DNA from: Strongyloides papillosus
Lineage: Eukaryota > Nematoda > Chromadorea > Rhabditida > Strongyloididae
Assembly (NCBI GenBank): GCA_005656395.1
Contig: SRSI01000048.1
Span: 1,054,001-1,118,000 of the forward strand
Direction of reading: 5' to 3'
Length of the DNA stretch: 64,000 nucleotides
The notes under the pieces were generated by a model, which was not told the DNA's origin, made no database searches, and worked only from the letters and a program-made list of their open reading frames with translations. Both the position numbers and the translations under genes were made by a program. Positions 9,197-22,692 of the stretch are shown here, piece after piece (position 1 is the stretch's first letter; every line of letters starts with the position of its first letter).

Positions 9197-10840
9197 TTAA
9201 TTTGTTTTAAGTTTTTGTTTTTTATCTGTTTTAAAAAGTGAAAATTTCACAAGTTTGATTGTCATGATAACCACTAAGTATGAGATTAAAACCAAAAGAA
9301 GCAATATTGGAATGATTATATCCAAGTTAAAGTATTCGATAGTACTCATATCTCTACTTGCTAGATCAAGTACTGGTAATTGACCAAATTCACAAGCGAA
9401 TTCAACATGTTTAATAAGTAACTCCTTTGGACCTATTGGTCTCTTTTTTAATCTCTGTGAAACTAAAAATGAATTCTTCTTATATTGTGGTTCTGATATG
9501 ATTTTATTAATATTGCTTGTTAATTGGTCAGAAGATTTTAGTAGTTGTTTGTTTATAACTAATCCTATATTATGTTTTTCAACTAATTTGGCATTCCTAA
9601 ATTGATCCCCAAATATTGGTACAGCAATTGCTGGGACACCTTTGTATGACAACTCGGCAATTGAATTAGCTCCACCATGAGTTATAAAAAGGGACAGTCT
9701 TGGATCATTAAGAAGATCATTTTGCGGTATCCATTTACTTAGAATTAAATTATCTAATTTATCTACACTACCATCCTCTGGAGTTTCATATTTCCAGATA
9801 AATGTTATGTGTGGTAAATTTTTTACTGTTTCAATTATTCCTTTTTTCATTGTGACTGGCATTTCTGAACTTCGAGCTACTGAACCAAAAGAAATTAAAA
9901 CTGTATATTTTCTTAGGGATAAAATTTTACTCCAATATTCATCTAATGGTTGAGATTCAGGTATTCCAATACCAGAAATTTCAACCATTTTAGGAGTTTT
10001 AGGTCCAGGATTATCAAAGAAAGGATTCGAATTAAGGAGAATAAAACTACTATCACCGATAAGTTTAAATGGATCATAAAAGTCTTCACCATATTTTTTC
10101 TTAAATTCGTCTTCCAAAAAAAATTCACGCTTAATCGTATGCATCATTAATTTTGAAATATGGTAATTAAAAAAATTTTGAAATCTCTCATAATATGTCA
10201 TTTTATCGTGTGAAGGTTGCATCATTGTTGGGATATGACTAGCTGGAAAATGCAGACCGAACATTTCATAGTTATATTCCATTAATCCTACTGGAGAACC
10301 AGAAATTGTTGCTGGAATTCCCCATGCTTTAAATAAACCATACATGAAATAATTCATAACCTCTGTGATAGCTAAATCAAATTTTTGACGTTTAACAAAG
10401 TTAGCCAGTTCCTCGTTATGAAATATATTTAAAGCTGATAATTTTTGTGCCTTCATAAAATCATTAAATATCTAAAAAATAAATACTTTAAGACAAGAAA
10501 AATAAATATAAAAAAAATTTACATCAAATTGTTCAAAAACGGAACTAGAAGTTTCCCATATTTGACCTAATTTTGTTTTATTTGTTAATAAATTAGCTAC
10601 AATAGGATCACCAGGAATATGATATATGTTTGCTTTTTTTGTCCCAGGGTGTTTAATAAGAGGATTCATATCAGCAGCAATAACCGTTACATTATGTCCT
10701 GCATCCGCTAAAATGTCAGCTATTTGACCAAAAAAATTCACATGAGAATGTCCAAATTTAGGATTGAAAATTAATATTTTATATGCATTGTAAGAATGGA
10801 GAAAAAAACAAAAGATTAATAAACTTTTTAATAAAATCAT
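9197..10840 (-). CDS. ugt: UDP-glucuronosyltransferase (UGT)
   Basis: Two exons, 10523-10840 and 9197-10471, with a 51-base phase-0 intron; 530 residues, the normal UGT length. A signal peptide (MILLKSLLIFCFFLHSYNA) leads into the lumenal acceptor-binding half (FNPKFGHSHVNF, then TEVMNYFMYG). The C-terminal half carries the UDP-sugar signature: WIPQNDLLNDPRL, FITHGGANSIAEL, GVPAIAVPIFGDQ. A transmembrane segment near the end (IIIPILLLLVLISYLVVI) and a short basic cytosolic tail ending in KKQKLKTN anchor it in the ER. UGTs conjugate sugars to lipophilic compounds including drugs and endogenous hormones. Which substrate this copy uses cannot be told. It is a single copy here, not part of a local tandem cluster. 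Confidence 0.93.
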
Positions 10841-12052
10841 TGTAATAAATACATATAAAAGTAAATGTCACCTTATTATAACTGTGTAAATTTTAAAAAC
10901 GAGAAAATTAATATCTTATCAGTCAGATAGATTAAAAAATAGTGACAATTAAGAATATTGTATACTTATTAAGTGCTAAATTAGTTCTTAGTAAAAATTA
11001 TTTACTTTGTAATTTTTTTATCACAGAATTCAAAATTGTGATTCTATCATAAGAACTTAATCACAACTTGTGTTTATATTTTTGGGTACATTTTTAATAG
11101 TTCAATAATCATATTAAAATGTTTCCAACTTGTTAATTTTCAATTAACAAACGATTTGTGTTTTTTTAAAATAAAAAAGTGTTAAAATGATAGAGATAAA
11201 TTCGAAAAGTACATCTTTATAGTGAGATTAATGCTTAAAGGATAAAGAATTGAAGGTAATTGTTAATTGCTATTTTATTTAGTGTCAGTCATGAAGAAAA
11301 TTGTTGTGTTATTTTTCTAATTTTACTTGAACTTTCATAAAAGATATAAATTTTTTCCACAAGAGTTATCAGTTATTAGAATAATGTTCTGTAACGTGAA
11401 ATTTTTAACTATTTTTAGAAGTTTGATTCTATAAAGAATACTTTCTGTGATTCTGATAGAACCTTGCTTATCATATCTCAAAAGTGCTGATATGAATGGA
11501 AATATCTTGTAAACGCATAACTTTACATTAAACAATGCAATTGCTTAAATTTTTTATATGTTACTTGTAAAAATCTTCAAAAAAACACATCTTTTAATAC
11601 TATAATATCCTTTTCTAATATTTTATTGAAAGAACAAACTATTATAGTTTCTTGTATGCTTCAAATTTAATTATGCACTTAATCATTGTAAATCAAAAAG
11701 TTTTTTTATCCATCTAAGAAAGCATAGATTACAAAAGAGACCGCAAAATTAATATTTAATAATCTTAAACATGTCAATAGTCAACATTCGTCAAGATATA
11801 ATTAAAAAGTTGATTAGCATTTTTATAATGTAATAATAGTTGCCGAAAGCATAATTTTTTAATTAAAGTATTATTAATGTTTGATTTAAGTTAATTTGAA
11901 GTTTGAAGTATGTGTTTGCGTTTTGATTGATTTATATGATCAAAAATGTTTGATATTGGAATATGAAACTATAAATATCAGCGAAAATTATGAGAATTCA
12001 TCATTATTTAAGTTTCTTTGCTATTGTTTTTTTTTGATATCATATTTTTATA
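10841..12052. other. Intergenic region, UGT / glutamine synthetase
   Basis: Divergent 5' flanks. Only short open frames without homology are present (for example 11335-11535 on minus). A run of T at about 12026-12036 precedes the glutamine synthetase ATG by 17 bases. Nothing else recognised. Confidence 0.45.
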
Positions 12053-13234
12053 ATGGCTCTCAATCTAAGACAACAATTTTCCACTGACAAAGGACTTGCT
12101 CAAAAGTTTCAAGATCTAGATATTGGTGATTTCGTTTTAGTTGAGTATGTTTGGATAGATGGAACAGGTGAATTTCTTAGAAGTAAAACTAGAACTCTGG
12201 ACTTTGAACCAAAATCCCCTGAAGATCTCCCTATATGGAATTGTGATGGTTCTTCAACAGGATTATCCTTTGGAAGAGATACTGATGTTTTTTTGAAACC
12301 AGTTGCCATGTACAGAGATCCATTTCGTCGTGGAAAAAATAAATTAGTTTTGTGTGAGACATTAAATAACAAAATGCAACCAACATCAACCAATCATAGA
12401 GCAAAATGTCTACAAACAATGGAACAGGTAAAAGACTTAAAACCATGGTTTGGTATGGAACAAGAATATACACTTTTAGATGTTGATAGACATCCATTTG
12501 GTTGGCCAAAGAATGGTTTCCCTGGACCTCAAGGACCTTATTATTGTGGTGTTGGTGGTGACAAAGTATATGGAAGAGATGTTGTAGAAGCACATCATCG
12601 CGCCTGTTTATATGCTGGAATCAATTGCTCTGGAACAAACGCTGAAGTTATGCCAGGACAGTGGGAGTTTCAGGTTGGACCCTGTGTAGGAATAAATATG
12701 GGTGATGAATTATGGATGGCAAGATTTATTCTTCATAGAGTTGCTGAGGAATTTGGTGTTATAGCATCTCTTGATCCAAAACCAATACAAGGTGATTGGA
12801 ATGGTGCTGGTTGCCATACTAATTTCTCAACTGAAAAGATGCGTAATGATGGTGGATACAAAGAAATTCTTAGTGCCATTGAAAAGTTGTCTAAATCTCA
12901 TTGTGAGCACATTGCTTATTATGATCCATCAGGTGGTATTGATAATGAAAGAAGACTTACTGGACGCCATGAGACTGCAAGTATTTCTAAGTTTAGTTAT
13001 GGCGTTGCGTTAAGAGCTGCCTCCATTCGTATACCAAGGCAAACTGAAGTTGACCAAAAAGGCTATTTTGAAGATAGGAGACCATCATCTAATTGTGATC
13101 CATATTCTGTTACTGATGCTATTGTACGTACATGTTGTTTAGATGTTCAAAAATTATCTAAAATATATACTCCACAAAGAGCTGAAGCTATTAGAAATGC
13201 TGTAAAAGAACAAAATGGAAAAATTGAAGAGTAA
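12053..13234 (+). CDS. gln: Glutamine synthetase
   Basis: 393 residues, one exon, ATG at 12053; animal type II glutamine synthetases are about 360-375, so this has a slightly longer tail. The enzyme makes glutamine from glutamate, ammonia and ATP. Visible family blocks in order: [72 protein letters not shown] and [14 protein letters not shown], which together hold the metal-binding glutamates, the ATP site and the substrate arginines. All expected residues appear present, so it should be active. The N-terminus ([13 protein letters not shown]) has no clear targeting signal, so it is probably cytosolic. A polyadenylation-like AATAAA lies at 13472. Confidence 0.97.
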   Translation: MALNLRQQFSTDKGLAQKFQDLDIGDFVLVEYVWIDGTGEFLRSKTRTLDFEPKSPEDLPIWNCDGSSTGLSFGRDTDVFLKPVAMYRDPFRRGKNKLVLCETLNNKMQPTSTNHRAKCLQTMEQVKDLKPWFGMEQEYTLLDVDRHPFGWPKNGFPGPQGPYYCGVGGDKVYGRDVVEAHHRACLYAGINCSGTNAEVMPGQWEFQVGPCVGINMGDELWMARFILHRVAEEFGVIASLDPKPIQGDWNGAGCHTNFSTEKMRNDGGYKEILSAIEKLSKSHCEHIAYYDPSGGIDNERRLTGRHETASISKFSYGVALRAASIRIPRQTEVDQKGYFEDRRPSSNCDPYSVTDAIVRTCCLDVQKLSKIYTPQRAEAIRNAVKEQNGKIEE

Positions 13235-13889
13235 ATGATTTTTGCCTTTATTTTTTTAAATCTAAGTTTCGTTAGTACTTTTATCAAGAAAATTCTTTGA
13301 GCAATTATTTTTTATTGTACTTTGTATTTTTATACAAAAGGACAAAACGCTCATTAGTAATTGTTATGAAAAGGTAGAACATTATAACTAGTAATTAATA
13401 TCACCAAGGTAGTATTTGTAATTATTAAAAACAATATTTTATCATTTTTTACCTTGAACTCTTTTTAAAGGAATAAATTATTAAAAAAAATTAGATTCAA
13501 TTTTTTTATCAAATTAAATATGATTTTTCATTTATTTTTAAAACATACTATAAATTAATGCAAATTTAATATTTTTTAGAAAAAAAAGAAGATTTTTTTG
13601 TGTTAATCCTATGTCTGGTTTATAATATACCGCTATTATTATTATTTAATATTACTAACTAAGCTTTTAGTTTTGAAGTTAAATAATTAACGGTTACGAC
13701 TTATTCAAAAGAAAACAAATAGAATAAATGAATCAGTCATTATTTTAACAAAGTTTTATTGTAATAATTTCTTTTTAGGAACTTTGCACCTTTACATAAA
13801 TAATAGAAACATCTTTTGAATAAACACGAATTAAAGCAAAACAATTAATATCACGTTTATTAAAAAAAAGTTAGATTAAAAAAAATTAT
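13235..13889. other. 3' region of glutamine synthetase, convergent with the F-box pseudogene
   Basis: A+T-rich flank containing an AATAAA at 13472-13477. No open frame or repeat noted. Confidence 0.45.
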
Positions 13890-15498
13890 TTAATAAAAGT
13901 ATTTCTGAACTACAGGTTTATACTTTCCCCACTGAGTTATATCGTTAAAAAAAACATAGTCCCCTGTTGTAACACGTAAATGTTTTAAAAATCTTTTAGA
14001 ATATTTTCTAACTATTTCATTGCCGGCATTCTCACTTCCATCAAAATAACCTTGGTTGATGACGAAGAGTTCAATTGTTTTGGGGATTTTAGTGATAGGA
14101 CTTCTATTTGTTATAAAAAATTCAAGATTTTTAAAAGCACAAAGGCAGTCATTATCCTTGAATTCTCCATTGTAGAATGTTAACATTTTAATATTCGGCA
14201 TATATTTATGTAATTTATCTGTTGTCCTACTTGAAAAATTAAAATTCATAGTTATTTGTAATCTTTCAACCGTATTTAGACATTAGTGATGCAATAAATA
14301 TTAAATTGTTCTCTAGCATTTCCTCAGTATATCTATTACTCTCACTAAGAAAACTGAGATATTTCAATTTAAGCTTCTTTAATCCTCTGCAACTTCTAAG
14401 AGAATATCTTCCAAGATTTGACAGACAAGTACATTTGATATCATCAATAATGTTAAAATCATAAAAATCCAACACTAATTCTTCTAAATTTCCATAAGAA
14501 CTAAGATTTCTATGGACTTCAAGAAAGGCGTAGAATAATTTATAGATAGTTTAAGATGTGTTATCAAGTTGTTTACTGAGGACCGTACATTACCACGACT
14601 TGAAAAAGTTACAAATTTCTCCACATCACCAAAAACAAATAATTCTGTTTTTAATTTAATTTTACACCATGACGACTACAGAATTCATAAATTTCCCCTA
14701 CATTTCTAGTAAGATCATTATCACCATAGGGTATGTAACCAAGAATTATTGTGCCATTCCTTTTTTCTTGCTAAACTTTTAATGATGCATTGTATAGCGT
14801 TTCCATCTCCAAGAGATCCACAGTGTCGGCGGTAACAGTCTTGGATATCAACAATAACTTCATTGAGGTTAGGAAAACCACCAAATATATCCCGATTCCA
14901 TACATTCGATCACGCAAGCATTAACAAATTTTTAAGATATACCCAGGGAGTTTAATACGCTTCACGCTGTCATGATTCATATAGCTTAAGCATTCAAGTA
15001 ACAATGAACGTTGTTGACTCTTGCATGCATTTTCACAACGTAGAGTTTCCACATTACTCCTTGATTGATGATTTAACATGAATTTCTCAGCAAATTTTTG
15101 AGCTAACAAATCACTTTCCTCAGGAGTAAACGTAGGAATACTACAGCTAATTCCAAAAATGTTTGATTTCCTGTGACGATTGTTTCCACATAGCGTCGGT
15201 TCCTTTCTTCAATATCCTCAAAAAGATAGTTTTCCTTAGTAATATTAACTCTTTCCAATATTGGGACTTCATAAGCATTTTTAAAACCCCGTTTAAACTG
15301 AATAGTTAAATAACCATCATCACTAAGGCTCCTAATATCTCTCCCAATTGGATCTCCACTAATTAACAAACAAAGACATCTACATGTCTTTGCTAAACTT
15401 TCAATATCACTAAACGTTGAAACATATTTCAAGATATGTTTCCTAACACCATCAACTTCCTTTAACTCAACAATTAAAATTTCTTTTTTAGTATCCAT
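13890..15498 (-). pseudogene. Broken F-box-like gene with several frameshifts
   Basis: The minus strand from the ATG at 15498 (MDTKKEIL) to 13890 encodes about 536 residues' worth of protein-like sequence, but split among all three frames. An F-box-like helix region (ILKYVSTFSDIESLAKTC) comes first. The frame breaks at the A5 run 15155-15159 (T5 on the coding strand), continues as GISCSIPTFTPEESDLLAQ, is cut by a stop near 14921, resumes as FPNLNEVIVDIQDCYRR, shifts again at an A6 run near 14763, and breaks further at about 14266 and 14249. The last part (MPNIKMLTFYNGEF...VVQKYFY) is intact. The overall plan resembles the intact F-box-like gene just upstream. Because two breaks sit in homopolymers, assembly error cannot be excluded, but the number of breaks favours a true pseudogene. 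Confidence 0.72.
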
Positions 15499-16455
15499 AT
15501 TTAAAAACCAACGATAAAAGTAAGAGTAAAAAACTTATTGAGATTGGCGTTTGTGTGTTTATAAATAACACAAAAATGTAAATAAAAAATTAAAACAAAA
15601 AAACTACAAAAATAAATTGTTAACTTATATAGGATAACGTATATTGATAACGTCAAAAATGTAATGATAATGAAGAGATGTATAAAACACAACATAAAAA
15701 ACATTTTTTACATTAACTGACAACAAATTTCATTATCTTATATGCTTTTCAAAACAAAGACGAAAAAGTCTCTTACCACTTCTTTTTTCTATTTCAAAAT
15801 ATTCACTAAAACTTCAAAAGAAGAGTCATTTTTCCCTTATTTTTAATAAATAAAGAAAGAATTAAAAGTGGGAAAATGTAAGTTATTTTTTCTTTTTCCT
15901 CATTTTTTAAAATTATGTTTGGTAATAAGGTGAGGTGTCTGTTTTACGGCTTTTGGTGGTAAAAAATCGTGGCACCTTTGTTTGAAACAAAATTCTCTTC
16001 AAACTTGTTAAAAGATTACTTTTTTATGTTTATTTTTAATATATCAAAAGTAAAGAGATATGATAACTCTGTCGATTTAGTTCTTATCATATTTTAAATG
16101 TTGAACAAAGATGTATGCACTTTTATATATTATTCTTGTGAATGATACTATTATAACCAAGCATTTATTGGTATATAACATATATGTGATGTGTTTGATA
16201 AAATGATTACTTATTAATTGCCATATGTTTCATATATTCACGACTTTGCTTTTTGATAGAATATCTATTTCAAAAAATTTCCTACTAAGAAAACATGCAA
16301 CTGAAGTCAATGAAAAATAATATGGTTGGCTCTCTAACAACTTACAACAATATTTAACAAAAATACTTCATAAACATCTTTATTTTATACTACACATAAA
16401 AATATTTACAATTAATTATATATACAATTTAAAATTAGGTTAGTAATATATACAA
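15499..16455. other. Intergenic region between two F-box-like genes
   Basis: A+T-rich spacer. A hydrophobic 67-codon open stretch at 15501-15704 (minus) abuts the pseudogene start but looks like low-complexity chance sequence. Nothing else recognised. Confidence 0.4.
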
Positions 16456-18291
16456 TTATTCTTCCAGCCAACACGGTGGACTAAATACTTTTGTGAACTT
16501 TTGATAAAGGGTAGCTGATTTTTGGATAATAATTTCCACGACCCTATGTGAATGATAGTACGTCCCATCAAGGTTCTTGATGATAAACACTCCGCACTTT
16601 CTTGGAGTTTCTTTTTCAATGTTTCTCAATACTGTGATATCTTTCTCATTTAGTGACTCAAAAGCCAAATGCAAGAAGTCTATTTTTGGCCACTTATTAA
16701 TCCGTGGTAAATTCCTGATATCCGATCTAACAAAGTTGACAAATGATTCGAAGTTCTTTGAATGCCTTAAGAAATACATTGATAAGTTCTGGAGGTTTTT
16801 GAAATATAATAAGATTCTTTGTATCGATATATTTTGTAACGATAAACTTTCAAGTGACAGACTTTTTATCCTCCTGCATTTATTAGCCAACAATAAAATA
16901 TCAGTCTCTTGTAGGATTTTGCAATTAGTGAATTTGACGTTCTCTAAACTATCACTACATATACCATAGATGAGATTCTGAATATCACTCGTTGTTGAGC
17001 AGATATTCATGGAAAGCTCCAATGTTACCAAGTATCTCATCATTTTTAATAGGTATGGGAATGGAGACAAGTATAATTCTGGTGGCTTTTCCCAACTATT
17101 ATCGCAGTTAACCTTGAAGACCTTAAACTTCCTCACTTCAGAAAAAGCTTTGAATCTTTCGCCCAGTATTTCATGTTTTGGAAATTTGTGTTCCATAGAA
17201 TCATTTTTTGTTAAAATTAGGTCAGCAACATACTCCACATTTGTTTCATCAGAAAAAACTGATAACCAATTGTAATCATTAAAGAATTCTGCCACATTGT
17301 ACGACAGTATTTGGCTAAGAGAAGCCCTAATATTCTTAAAACATCTGCTTAATATTAAAATCTTCCTTCCTGAGTTTTCTAATTCCGGTAGATGTTCCAT
17401 AAAATATGGTGAAAGTACTAAAGTTTCGAAGCGTTTCTCAGGGATAAAGTTTGCCGCTTCATAAATCCACCTTATTTCACTAGGGCGGCAACATAATTCA
17501 ATTTCCTTGACACTCGATGGTATGAATTCAGATATTTCTTCAATGTCCACATTAGGTGGTTCTATTGAAGTTCCAGGATGGCAAAGGAATCGTATACTCG
17601 TTGGTTTGAGACTTTTACAGAAGTCGAAGATTTTTAAATTAATATCCACTTGATTTAGAGGGTTATACGTAATTCTTTTGACACATCCGAAACAATCCAA
17701 GCTTTTAAAAGACGACAGGTACTTTTCATTGAGACTTTTCAATTCAATTGTCCTGATTCTACGGCTGTTGGACATAATGTTTGCCGCATGCATCCTCAAG
17801 TAGTTTCTTGTTTCATGAATAGCCTTCGGAAGATTGATTGTTAATGTTGAGCCTTGGAATTTTATTACGTTTCCGCAGCTCGGTATTCCGCCAACATGAA
17901 AAAGATGATGACGACGACTAGTCCATCCGTCAATGCAGTCGTACGGTGACTTTAGATTATCCTCATCCTTACACAAGGCATCAAATGATCTAGAGACGAG
18001 CCTCAACTTGTTCCTCTCGGTACTCTTTGTTATGTAACCGATTATTTTGGCCATGAGCTGGGGATCATGACCAAGGGTTTCTCTTGCTTTAGATTCATTC
18101 CTTAACGTTATCAATTGACTGTCTCTCCTTCTAGAACGTAAGCGCACTATAAGTAAGTAGATTATATAATAATAATTTTGAAGTAGTTATAACTTACAAT
18201 TTTCTCTTCTTAATTCTCTATCACTATTCCTTGAGTTAGAAATAGATGGTACGTTGCTGTCACATTCCATATCGTCACTTGAATCCGACAT
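16456..18291 (-). CDS. F-box-like protein
   Basis: Two exons: 18198-18291 (ATG at 18291) and 16456-18146, with a 51-base intron (gtaagt...cttatag); 594 residues. Exon 1 encodes an acidic, Ser-rich start ([13 protein letters not shown]). An F-box-like helical block follows at about residues 60-85 ([28 protein letters not shown]), and the rest has leucine-rich, repeat-like helices and strands ([44 protein letters not shown]) consistent with an irregular LRR solenoid. F-box proteins link substrates to SCF ubiquitin ligases, and such families are large and fast-evolving in nematodes. Codon use looks less A+T-biased than in RRP12 next door. The exact substrate is unknown; F-box assignment is by pattern, not by a strict match. 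Confidence 0.7.
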
Positions 18292-18673
18292 TGAAGAACC
18301 AATAATAGTGAGTAAATAGTGATAAATAGAGTTAATGTTCTTGATTAAAGTTGTGTTAATTTGTTTTTACGCAGTAAATTATCATCAAATTGGTGAACGT
18401 CCGTAGCGCCTTTAACTGCAGTTTTTTCCAAAAGTGTTAGTATACAAAGTTTTGTTAAAAGTCATTTTTTTCGGCAGTTGATAGTCTTTTGTTCATCATA
18501 AGTGTTAAGGGAACAAGGTAAATGATCCAAAGTTGGTACTCAAGAAAAAACAATCATTTTAAGTTGAAAATTAAAATTCAAAGAACTACTTTATTAATGA
18601 ACAGATAGTATATTTGGATATTAACAAAAAAAACAAATAATATTTATATAACAAAATATAGAGAACTTATATT
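18292..18673. other. Spacer between RRP12 and the F-box-like gene
   Basis: 382 bases on the minus-strand path from RRP12 to the F-box-like gene. No frame or repeat noted; short enough for an operon spacer but without direct evidence. Confidence 0.4.
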
Positions 18674-21600
18674 TTATTTCACTCTTTTTGATGCATTCAA
18701 CATACGTCTGGCTTTTTTCTTAGATAAGATTGGAATATCTTCCTCTTCACAATCATCATCTGAAGCTGACTTCATTTCAACATCATCCGCTTGTCTTTTT
18801 GAACCACTTCTACGTTTATTTTCCATTTCAAGATCTTTAATTACAAGTTTACCATCCTTATTCTTAGAAAACATTAAATTATCTTCTTCTTCTACTTTTT
18901 TAAGAACTTGTTTCTTCTTTGGTGGAACTATAATATTTTTAGCAACTTTTTCTCCATCCAGTAAATCAAGAACATCAGTATTTTCATTTTCACGAATACA
19001 ATATCCAGATTCATGAACACTCTTAGAACTTATTGTATTATTATTACCTCCAAATACTGATAACAAGTCATCAACATCGTCGTCATCACTATCATTCTTT
19101 GTTTTACTACTCTTAGCACTTTTACCTGTTTTTGCAGTCATTTTACTACGAATAGATCCATCAGAATCTTCATCGCCACATAATGATTTTCCTTGTCTTC
19201 TTTTCTTGTCTTTAACAACATTATGAACAAATGTAGTTAATGATTTATCATTAATTGCCTCAATAATTGTATCTTCCTCGCAAATGTTTAAAAATTCTGA
19301 AATTAACATTCTTACGTGTGCTTTCAGTGTATTAGATGTCATACTTTTGGTGTAACGTGGTAACATTTCTAGTAATTTTGTACGGTTGTCCATATACAAT
19401 GCATCTGGAATTGATTTAACCAGATATTTCAAAACTTTCATTTGTAAACATATTATACTTGAAGTATCAACATCAAAAACAATGGTAGTATTAATGAAAT
19501 TTATCATTTTTTCCCACAGTTCTGTAGATATATGTTGATAGTGGGTTGATAAGAAATTAACCATTTCTATATATGCTCCTTCTCTTAAATCATTGGCCTG
19601 AGATTCTTCAACAATATGGTAAGAATCATTTATTGCTGTGGTAAGAACTTCTAAATAATCATCCATACATTTAACCAATTCAACGTTATCATTTTTAGCC
19701 ATATTTGATAAGAACAAAAAGATTTCTTTCAAATCATTCGCAGCTCTTTCTTTAAATCTTTTGTTATTTCTTTTAGCTAACGATCTTAATAATGGAGCAC
19801 GGCACAAATAAAACATCCTATGAATTGAAGCATAATCTTGTTGAGTGGCGATAATTTTGACTAGAATATAGTTTCTGCAAACTGTTTGTTTATCTTCAAT
19901 ATTCATAAAGTTGGCATCCATTACTAATTGTTCTGGTGTCCATGCAACTTTTTCAAAGAATTCATTAAATGCCGGATCAGAATATTTTTCATAGATTTTT
20001 CCAAATACTCTCATAACATGAACCTTATCTCCACAACCTCTCTGACCTGTGTATACAGCTTTACAAAAATTAAAAACATCCCCAAGTAATTTTGGGTCAC
20101 CAAATGTAACAATAAATCGTAAGAGGTTAATATAGATGTTTGCTTCATCGACGTCATCAGTAATTTCATCATACCTTTTTAAAATTGTATTATAAATACC
20201 ATTTGCAGCACGTGGTGATAAAAATTTGGTACATTCCATCATAATATCAAGAACAAAATCTTTAGATAAATTTTCAATAGTATTTGTTGACGTAACATTC
20301 GACTTTGTGGTATAGGCATGTAAAAGAATTGGTAAAAATAAACCTGTTGATTTTTTGAATGCTTCAACAACTTCTTCATTATCCATATTTGATTTTACAT
20401 ATCCAATACCACTTTTTAGTACTCTTAAAAATGCTTTTTTCATTTCAACCATACATGTACATCCTTCAACAATCATTTGAACAACTGTAGACCAAGTAGA
20501 AGTAAAATCTGTTGGATTACTAACAATATGTTCTAATAATTCAATAATATGATGAAGTAATTTAAAGTAAGTTTTTGAATGTTGATTTGATGTTTCAGAA
20601 GCTCTATCATATACACTTTTCATTTGTCCAAGGAATAAATCAACGAATAATTGAATTGAAGCTGGAACTTTTGATGTACAATAGGCTTTAAGTAGATAAG
20701 CATTTTTTAAATATAACGGTTGGCCTTCATATTTTAAATCAATGTATAATTCTAAATGTCTTGCTAAAACATTAAATCCAGCATGTTCAATACTTGTAAA
20801 CAAAAGATCCTGAGACTTTTCGGCAATTACAGTATTTTCCTGTGATGAATGAATAAGCATAGTTTGACAAGCATCTATGAACACTTTTGAATGACTTAGA
20901 TACCTATTAAAACCAATAACTGCAGCTTTCCAGAAAGCAACAGAAACATCAGATTCGTTGACTTGTCCTGATTGTAATGGTATAAAAATTTCACCTAAAA
21001 GACTATCAATTTCATTGACATTTCCACTATATATTTGTGCCAAATCAGTGGCATAACCAGTTAGTGATTGAATAGTATATCCATCAATTTGTAATCCCAT
21101 TTTCCAGAAGGTCTTAAATGTTCCACAAACAAGACTTCCTTTTCCAAGATTTGGAAATAATTTTATAGAACTTTTTGTAATTCTATGGATAGTTTTAGCA
21201 AATGTTAATCTTAAATCTCTACTCATGATATTAAGAGATTTACTTGTCAAAAAAGCAACAAGTTGTTCTAGTGATTTTTCCTCAAATTCCTCAGCCTTCA
21301 ATTCCGATATAAAAATCGATTCCAACATCCATAACGCATACTTCTCAACAGCTTCATTCTCTCCAGAGATGATGTTAGTTAGAGAACTAACGATACTTGC
21401 AACACATCCAGAAGGAGCAAATTTATATAAATCATTGTAAATCTTTTCCAAAGACATTAATGCTTCGGGGCTCCTAGATTCTGATACTTTCTCAATGACA
21501 GCTAATGCAAAACTAAAAATTTCCGTTAACAACTTGTCTGATGCAGCCTTTTTTGAACTACAAATATTTCTTATTAAGTCTTGTAAACAGACACCTGTAC

Positions 21601-22194
21601 ATTTACTCAATTTGACATCAGACAAAACAGAAAATGATAGAATTTTTGAAATATAAACATGTGTATTACGATCAGCCCAAAAATTAGGTTGTTGTACTGA
21701 GTAAATCTTTATTAAACAATCTATGACGAGTCTTGATAAATGTTTTGACTGAACTACTTGATTATTATCCATAAATCTTATTAAACATCCATTAATTTTA
21801 TCAAAATTCCTTGTTACAATATTTGAACTGACTTGTCTTAGTAAAACTAACAAAAGTGTTAAATTTGCTCGGAAATGAATTATATTTTCAGTTGACAACA
21901 TATCTAATGAATTCAAATGAAGAAAGAAATAACTGGCTGGTATCAAATTTCCTTTCTTTTCTTTTATAATTTCTGTATAAGCACTTGTTATTGAAGCCAT
22001 CTCTATTTGAACTTCCTCATCAAGATCACTATTTATTAAAAAATAAATAAATACAAAAAAATAACTTACTTGTATGATGTTATTCCACTATTAATTGATA
22101 AATTGGTACAGCTTGTATAAGTTGAATAAACACTTTGTCTTCCAACACTCTTGTTGTCGTTGAGACGTAATTTGGCACTTTTTAATAAAGCCAT
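18674..22194 (-). CDS. rrp12: RRP12-like ribosome biogenesis and export factor
   Basis: Two exons: 22070-22194 (ATG at 22194, MALLKSAKLRLNDNKS) and 18674-22028, joined over a 41-base intron; 1159 residues. The body is a long all-helical, HEAT-like array typical of the RRP12/NUC173 family. The C-terminus has the diagnostic sequence order: acidic/serine linker, DDVDDLLSVFGG, VLDLLDGEKVAKNI, then DGKLVIKDLE and a basic nucleolar-type tail (KKKARRMLNASKRVK). RRP12 binds pre-ribosomal particles and is needed for maturation and nuclear export of 40S and 60S precursors. Location should be nucleolus and nucleoplasm. Without exon 1 the protein would lack its conserved start, so the upstream ATG is preferred over the internal one at 22000. 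Confidence 0.88.
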
Positions 22195-22692
22195 TTACAA
22201 GATTTTAGGCTCAAATAAACAAACTACAGAATATTTAAAAGAAAAAATTTAAATTTACTGTGTATACGTTAGTCAACAGAAAGTTGCTACAAGACAAAGT
22301 TTTTAGTACTATACTTCCAAAATCCCTTGATTGTAGTTTTTATTTTAAAATGATCTCTGATACGTTATTTTAAATGTACTATGAAGAATTGAGACGAGTG
22401 TTAATTATTATCAAGGGTAATAAAGCCAAATATTTTATAGAAATAGCTGTTTTAGAGGCGCAAGTGAATAACAGATTTTTGATCTTTTAGGTGTGCCTTT
22501 AACATTCATAAGTATGGAATTCCGAAATCATAAGAGAAAAGCATTCAATGATAATTTATTTCAAAGTAAAGTATTAAAAGATTAGAACTACTTCAGAAAG
22601 TAAATAGATATTATTACAGGAATTAAATAGTTTCATTATAAATCGAAATAAATTATTTTTCATTTTACATACAAATTACATTTTTCTGTGAT
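22195..22692. other. Spacer between the coiled-coil gene and RRP12
   Basis: 498 bases, A+T-rich. A 23-codon ATG-initiated stretch near 22514 (plus) is too short to support. Nothing else seen. Confidence 0.4.

Noticed and set aside
15501..15704. Hydrophobic 67-codon frame upstream of the F-box pseudogene
   Set aside because: Low-complexity T-rich sequence gives Phe/Leu/Ile runs that imitate membrane segments.
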